This document shows, piece by piece, positions 55,885 through 64,000 of a stretch of DNA of 64,000 nt. The stretch's first letter is position 1. Each line of letters opens with the position of its first letter. This DNA is from Aquabacterium sp. CECT 9606 (lineage in GTDB: Bacteria; Pseudomonadota; Gammaproteobacteria; Burkholderiales; Burkholderiaceae_C). The stretch is taken from NCBI RefSeq assembly GCF_918741295.1, contig NZ_CAKKNB010000003.1, positions 870,668 through 934,667 of the forward strand. Direction: 5' to 3'. Both the position numbers and the translations under genes were made by a program. A model generated the notes under the pieces. That model was given only the letters and a program-made list of their open reading frames with translations, ran no database searches and was not told the DNA's origin.

Positions 55885-56819
55885 GCCAGCAAGCCTTTCG
55901 CTTCCAGCAGAGATGCCGGATCAAAGATGGTAGCGCTGATCAGATCGCCGTCAATGCGCTTGACCATGCCGGACAACACCTTGCCAGGACCACATTCAAT
56001 GACATGGGTCAAACCGCGGGCTTTCAATGCCTGGATGGTTTCTACCCAGCGAACGGGCCCGAAAGCCTGCCGATACAGGGCATCGCGCAGTTCATCACCC
56101 TGGATGACGGAGGCCACATCGATGTTGTTGATGACAGGGATGGTGGGCACCGAGAAGGTCGTGGCGGCCAGTTTTGCCTTGAGCCGTTCAGCGGCGGGTT
56201 TCATCAGGCTGGAGTGGAACGGCGCGGACACCGACAGCAGCAGCGCGCGCTTGGCGCCCGCGGCCTTGAGCACCACGCAGGCTTGGTCCACCGCCGCCTT
56301 GGTACCGGCGATCACGGTTTGCTTGGGATCATTGAAATTCACGGCCTCAACCGCTTCGCCACTGGCCTGGGCGGCCTCAAGGCATCCGGCCTTCACCGCA
56401 TCGGCGTCCAGACCAAGGATGGCGGCCATGCTACCCATGCCCACGGGCACGGCGTCTTGCATGGCCTGGGCGCGAAAACGCACCAAGGGCAAGGCATCGG
56501 CCAAGGTCAAGGCGCCTGCGGCCACCAGGGCCGTGTACTCGCCCAGAGAATGACCAGCCACGGCAGCAGGCGTCAACCCGGTTTCGGCCAGCCAGGCGCG
56601 CCAACAGGCCACACCGGCGACCAACATCACGGGCTGCGTGTTGGTGGTCAAGTCCAAAGCTTCTTTCGGGCCCTCGGCGATCAGCCGGCCCACGTCTTCG
56701 CCCAGGGCCTCGGAGGCCTCGGCCAGGGTGTCGCGCACGGCGGCGTGATCGGCCCAGCCATTGAGCATGCCCACGGACTGCGAGCCTTGCCCCGGAAACA
56801 CGAATGCAAATGCGGTCAT
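55881..56819 (-). CDS. fabD: Malonyl-CoA:ACP transacylase FabD
   Basis: A 312-residue acyltransferase that makes malonyl-ACP. It starts MTAFAFVFPGQGSQSVGML, has the nucleophile motif AGHSLGEYTALVAAG, the conserved Arg in LVRFRAQAMQDAVP, and the His in SAPFHSSLM. An ATG eight codons upstream (56843) is also available; GAGG lies 11 nt before the chosen start. It follows fabH by 27 nt. Confidence 0.95.
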   Translation of the reverse strand: MTAFAFVFPGQGSQSVGMLNGWADHAAVRDTLAEASEALGEDVGRLIAEGPKEALDLTTNTQPVMLVAGVACWRAWLAETGLTPAAVAGHSLGEYTALVAAGALTLADALPLVRFRAQAMQDAVPVGMGSMAAILGLDADAVKAGCLEAAQASGEAVEAVNFNDPKQTVIAGTKAAVDQACVVLKAAGAKRALLLSVSAPFHSSLMKPAAERLKAKLAATTFSVPTIPVINNIDVASVIQGDELRDALYRQAFGPVRWVETIQALKARGLTHVIECGPGKVLSGMVKRIDGDLISATIFDPASLLEAKGLLA

Positions 56820-56846
56820 CTTGTTTGTGTCCTCAGTACCCATGAA

Positions 56847-57827
56847 TCAGTAATCCACCAACACGGCGCCCCAGGTGAAGCCACCGCCCACGCCCTCAAG
56901 CAGCACGGTCTGGCCCCGCTGGATCCGGCCATCGCGCACCGCCTGGTCGAATGCCAAGGGAACGGACGCGGCCGAGGTGTTGCCATGCTCATCGAGCGTG
57001 ACGATCATCCTATCGTCTGGCACCTGCAGCTTGCGCGCCGTGCTTTGCATGATGCGCAAGTTGGCTTGGTGGGGCACCAACCAGTCGATGCATGAGGCAT
57101 CGCGACCAGCGGCCTGCAGCACCTCGTTGGCGACTTGCTCCAGCGCGGTCACCGCCAGCTTGAACACACCAGGGCCGTCCATTTTGACAGTGGGATCGCC
57201 CAATATGGCGCCACCAGACACGGTGCCCGGCGCGCAAAGCATGCCGGCTTGCTGCCCATCGGCGTGCAGGCGGGACGCAACGATGCCGGCCTGCTGAGAT
57301 GCTTCAAGCACCATGGCGCCAGCCCCGTCGCCAAACAACACGCAGGTGGTGCGGTCGCTGAAATCAAGCAGGCGGGAAAACACCTCGGCGCCAATGACCA
57401 ACGCGCGCCGCGCCGAACCCGTGCGGATCATCGCATCGGCCACCGTCAGGGCGTAAACAAAGCCCGAGCACACCGCCTGCACGTCAAATGCGGCGCAACC
57501 CCGGATGCCCAGCTTCTGCTGGATAAGGCAGGCGGTTGAGGGAAACACCATGTCAGGCGTGGACGTGGCGCAGATGATCAGGTCGATGTCGGTGGCCTGC
57601 AGCCCCGCGGCTTCGAGGGCCCTTTGCGCCGCCAGCAAACCCAGGTCGCTGGACCCCACATGCGGCTCGGCAAAGTGGCGCGCGCGAATGCCCGTGCGAG
57701 ACACGATCCATTCGTCGGAAGTTTCGATGCCCTGACTGGCCAGCTGATGGGCCAAGTCCTGGTTGGTAAGTCGTCTTGGCGGCAGGTAAGCGCCAGTACC
57801 GGCTATGCGTGAGTGCTTGATGGGCAT
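56847..57827 (-). CDS. fabH: 3-oxoacyl-ACP synthase III FabH
   Basis: A 326-residue initiating condensing enzyme that joins acetyl-CoA to malonyl-ACP. The Cys-His-Asn triad is visible in [29 protein letters not shown] and [12 protein letters not shown]. It starts [20 protein letters not shown]. No Shine-Dalgarno is found. It lies 63 nt after plsX, the normal position. Confidence 0.96.
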   Translation of the reverse strand: MPIKHSRIAGTGAYLPPRRLTNQDLAHQLASQGIETSDEWIVSRTGIRARHFAEPHVGSSDLGLLAAQRALEAAGLQATDIDLIICATSTPDMVFPSTACLIQQKLGIRGCAAFDVQAVCSGFVYALTVADAMIRTGSARRALVIGAEVFSRLLDFSDRTTCVLFGDGAGAMVLEASQQAGIVASRLHADGQQAGMLCAPGTVSGGAILGDPTVKMDGPGVFKLAVTALEQVANEVLQAAGRDASCIDWLVPHQANLRIMQSTARKLQVPDDRMIVTLDEHGNTSAASVPLAFDQAVRDGRIQRGQTVLLEGVGGGFTWGAVLVDY

Positions 57828-57890
57828 TTCAGGGGGGCAACGCGGTGCTGGTTAGAACACCTCGACGCCCTTTGGGCACGGCTCGAAGGA

Positions 57891-59060
57891 TCAGGCAGCG
57901 CGGTCAACCGCACCCGCAGATCCAACAGCCGCCGACGTGCCTTCTGGATTGACCAAACCCGCTGCATCAGCAACTGGCAGGCCATCGAGCGATGCCGCAA
58001 TGCGGTCATGCACACGCTCCAAAAGGCTGTGACGAGCCGCATCATAGGCCCTGTTGATGGCCAACTCGAATGCAAAGGCATCGGCGGAGCCATGGCTTTT
58101 GAACACCAGGCCGCGCAAACCCAGCAAAGCCGCGCCGTTGTAACGGCGGTGGTCAGCCCTCTTTTTGAACTGGTTGAGCACCGGCATGGCGACCAAAGCC
58201 ACCAGTTTGGTCAGCAGGTTGCGTGAGAATTCTTGCTTGATGAAATTGGCCAGCATGGATGCCAGCCCTTCAGCGGATTTGAGCGCCACATTGCCGACGA
58301 ATCCATCGCACACGACGATGTCGGTCGTGCCCTTGAAGATGTCATTGCCTTCGACATTGCCCTGGAAATTGATCAGGCCTTTATCGCCAGCGTCGCGCAG
58401 CAATTCGCCAGCGCGCTTGATCACTTCACTGCCTTTGATGACTTCCTCGCCGATGTTGAGCAAGCCCACCGTGGGGGATTCCTTGCCATCGACGGCCGAC
58501 ACGAGCGCGCTGCCCATGACCGCGAATTGCAACAGGTGCTCGGCGGTGCAGTCCACATTGGCACCGAGATCGAGCACCGTGGTGGAGCCATCCAGCTGAT
58601 TGGGCAGACCAAAGGCGATGGCCGGGCGGTCAATGCCTTCAACGGTTTTGAGCACATACCGGGCCACGGCCATCAAGGCCCCGGTGTTGCCCGCGGACAC
58701 GCAGGCGTGCGCATTGGCAGGCGCATCGGCCGAGGCTTTGACCTGAGACACGGCCACGCGCAACGACGAGTCTTTTTTGCGGCGCAAGGCCACTTCGACC
58801 GGGTCGTCCATGGAGACGACCTCGCTGGCGGGAACCAGGGTGACACGCTCCCAACTCTTGGCCGGCGCCAAGGCTTCGGGCAACCCCACCAACACCAGCT
58901 CTGCTTCGGGGTGCTTGGCCAGAAAGGCCTTGCAAGCGGGCAAAGTGACCGAAGGGCCATGATCGCCCCCCATGCAGTCGACCGAGATGCGGACACGGCC
59001 TTGGCGATCTGGAATGGCAGCACGGCCAGACGGCGCGTTGGAAATGGTCGAAACAGTCAT
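57891..59060 (-). CDS. plsX: Phosphate acyltransferase PlsX
   Basis: A 389-residue enzyme that converts acyl-ACP to acyl phosphate at the start of phospholipid synthesis. The family signatures are [42 protein letters not shown] and [15 protein letters not shown]. Both ends carry some extra Ala/Ser residues (about 30 at the N-terminus and 20 at the C-terminus). It lies between rpmF (140-nt gap) and fabH. Confidence 0.95.
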   Translation of the reverse strand: MTVSTISNAPSGRAAIPDRQGRVRISVDCMGGDHGPSVTLPACKAFLAKHPEAELVLVGLPEALAPAKSWERVTLVPASEVVSMDDPVEVALRRKKDSSLRVAVSQVKASADAPANAHACVSAGNTGALMAVARYVLKTVEGIDRPAIAFGLPNQLDGSTTVLDLGANVDCTAEHLLQFAVMGSALVSAVDGKESPTVGLLNIGEEVIKGSEVIKRAGELLRDAGDKGLINFQGNVEGNDIFKGTTDIVVCDGFVGNVALKSAEGLASMLANFIKQEFSRNLLTKLVALVAMPVLNQFKKRADHRRYNGAALLGLRGLVFKSHGSADAFAFELAINRAYDAARHSLLERVHDRIAASLDGLPVADAAGLVNPEGTSAAVGSAGAVDRAA

Positions 59061-59200
59061 CGGGTGGGTCTTGGGTGGGGTATTGCTCAGCGAGCCCAAA
59101 ACAACAATGGGCCGGAGGACTGACCAGCGTCAGCCTATCCAGCCCTTTGCTTCTTGACGAATTTTGAAAGAACCCAGCATTGGCCAGGTTCGATCAAGAA

Positions 59201-59383
59201 TTAAGCGTCAGCCTTGGTCTTGAGCACCTTGCGGCCACGGTAGAAGCCGGTGGGGCTGATGTGGTGACGCAGGTGGATTTCGCCGGTGGTGCTTTCGACG
59301 GCGGTGCCCGGGGTGTTCAGCGCGTTGTGCGAACGGTGCATGCCGCGCTTGGAAGGGGACTTTTTGTTTTGCTGAACGGCCAT
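59201..59383 (-). CDS. rpmF: 50S ribosomal protein L32
   Basis: A 60-residue ribosomal protein, starting [20 protein letters not shown] and ending [14 protein letters not shown]. It has no cysteine, so it is the zinc-free type. GGAG lies 6 nt before the ATG. It follows yceD with a 195-nt gap that holds its own promoter, and precedes plsX, an order conserved from enterics to betaproteobacteria. Confidence 0.97.
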   Translation of the reverse strand: MAVQQNKKSPSKRGMHRSHNALNTPGTAVESTTGEIHLRHHISPTGFYRGRKVLKTKADA

Positions 59384-59547
59384 GGATGACTCCAGAAACC
59401 GAGCCTCACGGCCCGTTGAGTGCAAGCTCTCACCAACTTTTCAAGCGCTGATACCAATGACTTGATACCTGCCGCGCCAGTTGTTTTGTAGCCTGCGAAG
59501 TGTTGACAAATTGTATAAATCCCGGGGCCTTTCCCGGAAAACCATAG

Positions 59548-59577
59548 ATTCTAGCACGAGTGCGCCAGACAATTCAA
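59548..59577 (-). promoter_or_regulatory. rpmF promoter with extended -10
   Basis: On the minus strand TTGAAT (59572-59577; 4/6) and TAGAAT (59548-59553; 5/6) are 18 nt apart, and the -10 carries an upstream TGC, making an extended -10. Transcription would start near 59541, giving rpmF a leader of about 158 nt. The leader contains a CCGGG/CCCGG hairpin (around 59521-59537). Confidence 0.55.
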
Positions 59578-59578
59578 A

Positions 59579-60178
59579 TCAAGAGCTGCCCTTTTCCTTT
59601 TTCAAGGCGGCCAATACCGCGAAAGGATTGGGTTTATCCGAAACCGATTCTTCATCGGTAGTTTCAAGCACTGGGGTGCCATCGGGCGCCACCAGGCCAG
59701 ATTGCATCAGGGATTGCACGTCCGTGGGACATTCGTCATGCCGGGGCACGATGGGCTGCGCCATGATCAATTCATCTTCAATCAGGGCCAGCAGATCGAA
59801 CTGGCGGCTGATCGCCAGCACGTCGTCGTCCGAATCCGCGTCCAGTTCGGCCGCCGTGGCCTCATCTGCCACAAAGCGAACCGTGTGGTCCACGGTGACC
59901 GGGATGAACACAGGCTGCAGGCAGCGCTGGCATTCCCACGGCAGATTGCCCTCGGCGTGCAAGTCCAACCACAGCTGGGGGCCACCCACGCGTTGCGGCT
60001 CCAGCCGGCCTTCGGCCCACCAGGTCAGGGGCTCAAGCGGCGCCAGATCCAGGTCTTGCGCCAGGCCGGAGGCCAAACGCGTCAGCGCGACCACGGGCAA
60101 CTGCCCTTCCAGGCGCGACTCTTCGTTGATGAAGGCCCCCAAGTCAAGCTTGTGGGGCAAAAACGTGCGTGCATTCAT
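59579..60178 (-). CDS. yceD: YceD/DUF177 family protein
   Basis: A 199-residue protein of the DUF177 (YceD) family, thought to act in large ribosomal subunit assembly together with L32. It shows LPWECQRCLQPV with the CxxC pair and a region LALIEDELIMAQPIVPRHDE typical of the family. The start at 60178 has no Shine-Dalgarno; TACACT ends 7 nt upstream. It is divergent from maf and upstream of rpmF. Confidence 0.9.
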   Translation of the reverse strand: MNARTFLPHKLDLGAFINEESRLEGQLPVVALTRLASGLAQDLDLAPLEPLTWWAEGRLEPQRVGGPQLWLDLHAEGNLPWECQRCLQPVFIPVTVDHTVRFVADEATAAELDADSDDDVLAISRQFDLLALIEDELIMAQPIVPRHDECPTDVQSLMQSGLVAPDGTPVLETTDEESVSDKPNPFAVLAALKKEKGSS

Positions 60179-60210
60179 GCCGGGTAGTGTAGAGGCTGGA
60201 CAATAGGGGG

Positions 60211-60837
60211 ATGACCTCCACCGCTTTCCCTCGCCTGATCCTGGGCTCGACCTCTCGCTACCGGCAGGAACTGCTGCAAAGGCTGGGCTTGCCCTTTGAC
60301 GTGCAGGCGCCCGATGTGGACGAAAGCCCCTTACCCGGCGAAGCCCCTGCTGAGATGGCGATGCGCCTGGCCCTGGCCAAGGCACGGGCAGTTGCCGCGT
60401 TGAACCAGGACGATGTGGTGGTGATTGGATCAGACCAGGTGGCCGACCTGGCGGGAATGCCTTTGGGCAAGCCTGGCACCCACGACCAGGCCGTGAAGCA
60501 GCTGACAGCCATGCGCGGTAAAGCGGTGCTTTTTCACACCGCGGTGGCCGTTGTGCGGCCCAGCACCCATTTTTCGCAAACCCAAATGAGCACCACCCGG
60601 GTTCAGATGGGCCACTACAGCGACCAGGAGATTGAAACCTACCTTCGCTGCGAGCAACCTTACGACTGCGCCGGTAGTGCCAAATCCGAAGGATTGGGCA
60701 TCGTGCTGCTGGAGCGTATCGAGTCGGACGACCCCACGGCCCTGATTGGCCTGCCGCTGATCCCCACCACCCAGATGATTCGACAAGCGGGGCTGGATCC
60801 CCTGGCCTGGCGCGCCCTGCATCACCCAACACCATGA
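60211..60837 (+). CDS. Maf-family nucleotide pyrophosphatase (YceF type)
   Basis: A 208-residue Maf protein that hydrolyses modified nucleoside triphosphates. The N-terminal substrate motif is LGSTSRYRQELLQRLG, the catalytic Asp region is IGSDQVADLAG, and CAGSAKSEGLGI marks the YceF (m7GTP-preferring) group. GACAAT ends 6 nt before the ATG. It overlaps the following methyltransferase gene by ATGA. Confidence 0.92.
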   Translation: MTSTAFPRLILGSTSRYRQELLQRLGLPFDVQAPDVDESPLPGEAPAEMAMRLALAKARAVAALNQDDVVVIGSDQVADLAGMPLGKPGTHDQAVKQLTAMRGKAVLFHTAVAVVRPSTHFSQTQMSTTRVQMGHYSDQEIETYLRCEQPYDCAGSAKSEGLGIVLLERIESDDPTALIGLPLIPTTQMIRQAGLDPLAWRALHHPTP

Positions 60838-61688
60838 CTTCAAAATCAAAAAACGCCCCCGCCCCGAGCCCCAAAGGCCGCTTGCTGCTCATCCCCAACA
60901 CCCTTGACTTTGGTTGCCTGGCAGAAGGGCCCGACGCGGTGCTGCCCGACCTGCGCGAGGTGCTGCCCCTGGGCGCCTTGACTGCAGCAGCGCGTTTGCA
61001 GCACTGGGTGTGCGAGAACGCCAAGACCACGCGTGCATTTTTGAAGCGCGTGGACGCCATCGTGCCGCTGGCCGCACCTTTGCAAACACTGGACATCCAG
61101 GCCTTGCCACGGCCCAACAAAGGCGGCGAGAAAAGCGCCAACAAGACCCACAAGAAGCCTGACGGCAAGCCAGCGCCCAACCCAGACGCCGAAATCGATG
61201 CCCTGCTGGCCCCCGCCCTGGCAGGGCAAGACATCGGCTTGATGTCAGAGGCCGGCTTGCCGGGCGTGGCCGATCCAGGCGCCGCCCTGGTCCTGGCAGC
61301 TCACCGCCTGGGCGTGACGGTGGTGCCGATTTCTGGCCCCAGTTCGCTGGTGCTGGCCCTGGCCGCCAGCGGCCTGAATGGCCAGAGTTTTGCCTTCGTG
61401 GGTTACCTGCCGGTTGATGCGGTTCAACGTGGCGACCGCATCCGCGAACTGGACCAACTGTCCCGCCGAGCGCGCCAGACGCAACTGGTGATCGAAACGC
61501 CCTACCGAAACACCGCGCTGTGGTCGGCCTTGACCAAGCACCTGCAGCCCGACACCTGGCTGAGCGTGAGCTGTGGCTTGACCCTGGATAAAGGCTGGAG
61601 CCGCACCCAGCGCGTGAGCCATTGGCAAAAGCATGCCCTGACGTTGCCGGACGACATCCCGACGGTCTTTGCCTGGCTGTCCGCCTGA
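60834..61688 (+). CDS. RsmI-like SAM-dependent methyltransferase
   Basis: A 284-residue protein of the tetrapyrrole methylase fold, related to RsmI (16S rRNA 2'-O-methyltransferase). It shows RLLLIPNTLDFG at the N-terminus, MSEAGLPGVADPGAALVLAA and VVPISGPSSLVLALAASGLN, plus FVGYLP, all RsmI-like. A Lys-rich insertion (about residues 88-117) separates the two halves. It is a paralogue-type protein often found next to maf in Burkholderiales; its exact target is uncertain. Confidence 0.85.
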   Translation: MTSKSKNAPAPSPKGRLLLIPNTLDFGCLAEGPDAVLPDLREVLPLGALTAAARLQHWVCENAKTTRAFLKRVDAIVPLAAPLQTLDIQALPRPNKGGEKSANKTHKKPDGKPAPNPDAEIDALLAPALAGQDIGLMSEAGLPGVADPGAALVLAAHRLGVTVVPISGPSSLVLALAASGLNGQSFAFVGYLPVDAVQRGDRIRELDQLSRRARQTQLVIETPYRNTALWSALTKHLQPDTWLSVSCGLTLDKGWSRTQRVSHWQKHALTLPDDIPTVFAWLSA

Positions 61689-61743
61689 ACCCCGCCCCGG
61701 ACACCGCACTTCTTGCCACAATGCCGAGCACCTGCCCTCAGCC

Positions 61744-62250
61744 ATGAACACACCCACTTCCTCATCAACGATCCCATCGGCCTATCCCGGTTTGGCCGAG
61801 CCCAACGAACTGGCCCGCAAGCTGGGACATGCCGGACTGATCCCATTCGTGGGCGGTGCGCTGTTTGTGTGGCTGTTGGTGGGCCGCATCGATCCACAGC
61901 CATTTGCATTCGTCGTCAGCGCCTTCACCAGCTACGCGGCCCTGGTCGTGTCCTTCCTGGGCGGCCTGCCCTGGGGATTGAGCATGCTGAGCCAGCGTTA
62001 TGACCAGCCCGCTTTGCCCACGCATAAACTCGGTTTGATCTGGGGCGTGGTTTATTCATTGGCGGCTTGGCTTGCTTTGATGATGCCGCCTCACGCAGGC
62101 TTGGCCGCACTGGGCGGCCTGCTGATCGGGTGCTACCTGGTGGACCGCAAGTGCTACCCCGAACTGGGCGCGGCCGGCTGGCTCAAGCTGCGCTTCAGGC
62201 TCACCGTGGTGGCCAGCCTGAGCTGCTTCCTGGCCGCCGCCCAACTTTGA
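61744..62250 (+). CDS. DUF3429 membrane protein
   Basis: A 168-residue protein with four or five predicted membrane helices (LIPFVGGALFVWLLVGR, FVVSAFTSYAALVVSFLGGL, LIWGVVYSLAAWLALMM, AGLAALGGLLIGCYLVD) and the DUF3429 core with FLGGLPWG and LKLRFRLTVVA. The function is unknown. The ATG at 61744 follows the methyltransferase stop by 55 nt and precedes the M61 peptidase by 10 nt. Confidence 0.85.
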   Translation: MNTPTSSSTIPSAYPGLAEPNELARKLGHAGLIPFVGGALFVWLLVGRIDPQPFAFVVSAFTSYAALVVSFLGGLPWGLSMLSQRYDQPALPTHKLGLIWGVVYSLAAWLALMMPPHAGLAALGGLLIGCYLVDRKCYPELGAAGWLKLRFRLTVVASLSCFLAAAQL

Positions 62251-62260
62251 GAACTGCTCC

Positions 62261-64000
62261 ATGATCGACTACCGCATTGAGGTGGGCAGCGCCCACGCCC
62301 ATCGTTTTGTGGTCACTTTGCGCATCCCGCAGCCGCAGGCCCAGCAGCGTTTGAGCCTGCCCGTGTGGATACCCGGCAGTTACCTGGTGCGGGAGTTCGC
62401 GCGGCACTTGTCCCCGCTGACGGCGCAACAAGGCCAACACACACTTGAAGTTCAACAAGTAGACAAATCCAGTTGGGTGGTCGATTGCACGGGCAGGGGC
62501 GCGTTGACGGTCACTTGCGAGGTGTATGCGTTTGACACCTCGGTGCGGGCGGCATTTCTGGATTCACGCCGCGGTTTTTTCAACGGCACGAGCGTGTTCC
62601 TGAAAGCCGAGGGGTTTGAGGACCAGCCCCACCGCCTGAAAATTGCCGGACTGCCCAAAGGTTGGGGCGTGGCCACTGGCCTGCCGCCCGTGAAGGTCAA
62701 TGCGCTTGGATTGGGCGACTACCAGGCGCCCGACTACGACAGCCTGGTGGACCACCCTGTCGAGCTGGGCACGTTCTGGCGCGGGAGCTTCACCGCCAAG
62801 GGCGTGGTCCACGAGTTCGTCGTGTCAGGGGCCAGTACAGACCTTGACGGCCCACGGCTGCTGGCCGACACGCAACGCATTTGCGAGGCCCAGATCGCCT
62901 TCTGGCATGGCCGCCGCAAGCCCGCCTTTGGGCGCTATGTGTTCTTGCTCAATGCCGTGGACGAAGGCTATGGCGGCCTGGAGCATCGCAACAGCACCGC
63001 CCTGATCTGCAACCGCCGCGACCTGCCCCGCACAGGCCGGCCTGTCAACACCGACGCCTACCAGACGCTGCTGGGCCTGATCAGCCACGAGTACTTCCAC
63101 ACCTGGAACGTCAAGCGGCTCAAGCCCGCCGAGTTCGCGCCCTACGACTACACGCAAGAGAACTACACGCAGATGCTGTGGTTCTTTGAAGGCTTCACCT
63201 CTTATTACGACGACCAGTTTCTGCTGCGCACAGGCCTGATCGACGCCAAAACCTATTTGAGGCTGCTGGCCAAGACCATCAACCAGGTGCAGGCCACGCC
63301 AGGCCGGCACAGCTACAGCGTGGCCCAGGCCAGCTTCGACGCCTGGACGCGCTACTACCGCCCTGATGAGAACACCGCCAACGCCACGGTGAGCTATTAC
63401 ACCAAGGGATCGCTGGTGGGTTTGTGCCTGGACCTGAGCCTGCGCCAATGTCCGGTGGACGGCAAGCGCCAGCCATCACTGGACGGTGTGATGCAGCGCC
63501 TGTGGCAGTTGCAACGGCCGATTCAAGAGGCCGACATCGCCCAGGCATTGCAGGACGAGGCCACTGGCGGACCGCCCGCCTCAGCCGGCGCCCGCTCATG
63601 GGCCGATCTTTTGCACAACTGGGTCCATGGCACCGACGAGCTGCCGCTGAAAGCCTTGTTGAGCGCCGCGGGCGTGACCTGGGTGAGCAAACCCGCGGCC
63701 TTGGCGCAAAGGTTGGGCGTGCGGCTCAGCGATGCGGGCGGCGGACTCAAGGTTCAGGCCGTGATGCGCCACAGCGTGGCTGAAAGCGCCGGCCTGAGTG
63801 CCTCGGATGAACTGATCGCGCTGGACGGATGGCGCTTGCGCAAAAGCGATGACCTGGCCTTGTGGCACAACGAGCAAAAAGCCCAGGCACTGCTGATCTG
63901 CCGCGATCAGTCCATGCTGACACTCGATTTGCCTGCGTTGGCGTCCGCCAGTTCCCGGCCCAAAGGCGCCAGCGGTGACATCATCGCCCTGGCATTGACC
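62261..64000 (+). CDS. M61-family metallopeptidase, 5' part
   Basis: The first 580 codons of a glycyl-aminopeptidase-like M61 protease with no signal peptide (MIDYRIEVGSAHAHRFVVTL). An N-terminal beta domain contains LPVWIPGSYLVREFARHL. The catalytic domain has GYGGLEHRNST and the zinc motif SHEYFHTWNVKRLKP at about residue 275, and WFFEGFTSYYDD supplies the third ligand. A C-terminal PDZ-like part begins near 495 (RLGVRLSDAGGGLKVQAVMR). The gene runs past the right edge without a stop codon. Confidence 0.93.
   Translation, partial: MIDYRIEVGSAHAHRFVVTLRIPQPQAQQRLSLPVWIPGSYLVREFARHLSPLTAQQGQHTLEVQQVDKSSWVVDCTGRGALTVTCEVYAFDTSVRAAFLDSRRGFFNGTSVFLKAEGFEDQPHRLKIAGLPKGWGVATGLPPVKVNALGLGDYQAPDYDSLVDHPVELGTFWRGSFTAKGVVHEFVVSGASTDLDGPRLLADTQRICEAQIAFWHGRRKPAFGRYVFLLNAVDEGYGGLEHRNSTALICNRRDLPRTGRPVNTDAYQTLLGLISHEYFHTWNVKRLKPAEFAPYDYTQENYTQMLWFFEGFTSYYDDQFLLRTGLIDAKTYLRLLAKTINQVQATPGRHSYSVAQASFDAWTRYYRPDENTANATVSYYTKGSLVGLCLDLSLRQCPVDGKRQPSLDGVMQRLWQLQRPIQEADIAQALQDEATGGPPASAGARSWADLLHNWVHGTDELPLKALLSAAGVTWVSKPAALAQRLGVRLSDAGGGLKVQAVMRHSVAESAGLSASDELIALDGWRLRKSDDLALWHNEQKAQALLICRDQSMLTLDLPALASASSRPKGASGDIIALALT

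Noticed and set aside
59503-59519. Plus-strand promoter TTGACA...TATAAA behind rpmF
   Set aside because: The two hexamers are only 5 nt apart, so they cannot form one sigma-70 promoter, and no plus-strand gene follows at a sensible distance.
60179-61234. N-terminal extension of yceD across maf and the methylase gene
   Set aside because: The extra ~350 residues are antisense to two well-supported genes; the DUF177 protein starts at 60178.

Overview
The window is about 64 kb of high-GC chromosomal DNA from a betaproteobacterium of the order Burkholderiales, probably close to the Comamonadaceae. This rests on gene order: ndk-rlmN-pilW-rodZ-ispG-hisS-yfgM-bamB-der; rpmF-plsX-fabHDG-acpP-fabF-rpoE-rseA-degQ-lepA-lepB-rnc-era-recO-pdxJ-acpS-nagZ; and dksA-(STAS gene)-hslVU. 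It also rests on family details such as the Cys-poor DksA and the HG-TT propeptide of HslV. I see no mobile element, CRISPR array, rRNA or tRNA. Coding density is very high and nearly everything is housekeeping.

Layout. 1-8044 (minus): an operon from ndk to der covering nucleotide balance, rRNA/tRNA modification, type IV pilus biogenesis, cell shape, isoprenoids, histidyl-tRNA synthesis and outer-membrane assembly (BamB). 8045-12268 (minus): scpB-rluB, then rluD. 12328-13220 (plus): bamD, preceded by a possible coupled upstream ORF. 13222-15806 (minus): can-aceK. 15849-16940 (plus): an MBL hydrolase whose 3' end overlaps a PQQ-type sugar dehydrogenase with a PEP-CTERM-like tail (16909-18180, minus). 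18260-25438 (minus): corC-lnt-glyQ-glyS-gmhB-ygjP, for envelope lipoprotein acylation, glycyl-tRNA synthesis and LPS heptose. 25543-31298 (plus): a CobW GTPase, DksA, an uncharacterised protein with a duplicated helical+STAS unit, and HslVU. 31300-37544: coaX, a chalcone-isomerase-like periplasmic protein, an HDOD protein, an S49 peptidase/Rieske/HAD/rluC operon, and a roughly 670-nt rne leader. 37545-40589 (plus): RNase E. 40657-48877 (minus): lepA-lepB-DUF4845-rnc-era-recO-pdxJ-acpS-nagZ. 49316-60178 (minus): yceD-rpmF-plsX-fab genes-rpoE-rseA-degQ. 60211-64000 (plus): maf, an RsmI-like methylase, a DUF3429 membrane protein, and an M61 peptidase cut by the window end.

How the genes work together. 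Much of the window concerns building and checking the envelope: Bam lipoproteins BamB and BamD, Lnt, LepB, SppA-like peptidase, GmhB, the fatty-acid/phospholipid starter genes, and the sigma-E system with its DegQ protease. The rest is RNA metabolism: RNase E, RNase III, Era, three large-subunit pseudouridine synthases (RluB, RluC, RluD), RlmN and LepA.

Most interesting points. There is no clearly new multi-gene system. The best leads are: (1) a lepA leader made of two abutting hairpins and a U8 run that touches the start codon; (2) a protein between dksA and hslV built from two copies of a ~168-residue helical+STAS unit; (3) a Cys-poor DksA with a basic N-terminal tail beside a His-rich CobW protein; (4) several genes whose -10-like hexamer lies 6-7 nt before the start codon, suggesting leaderless mRNAs; (5) absence of rseB from the rpoE-rseA-degQ cluster; (6) a PEP-CTERM-like tail on the sugar dehydrogenase.
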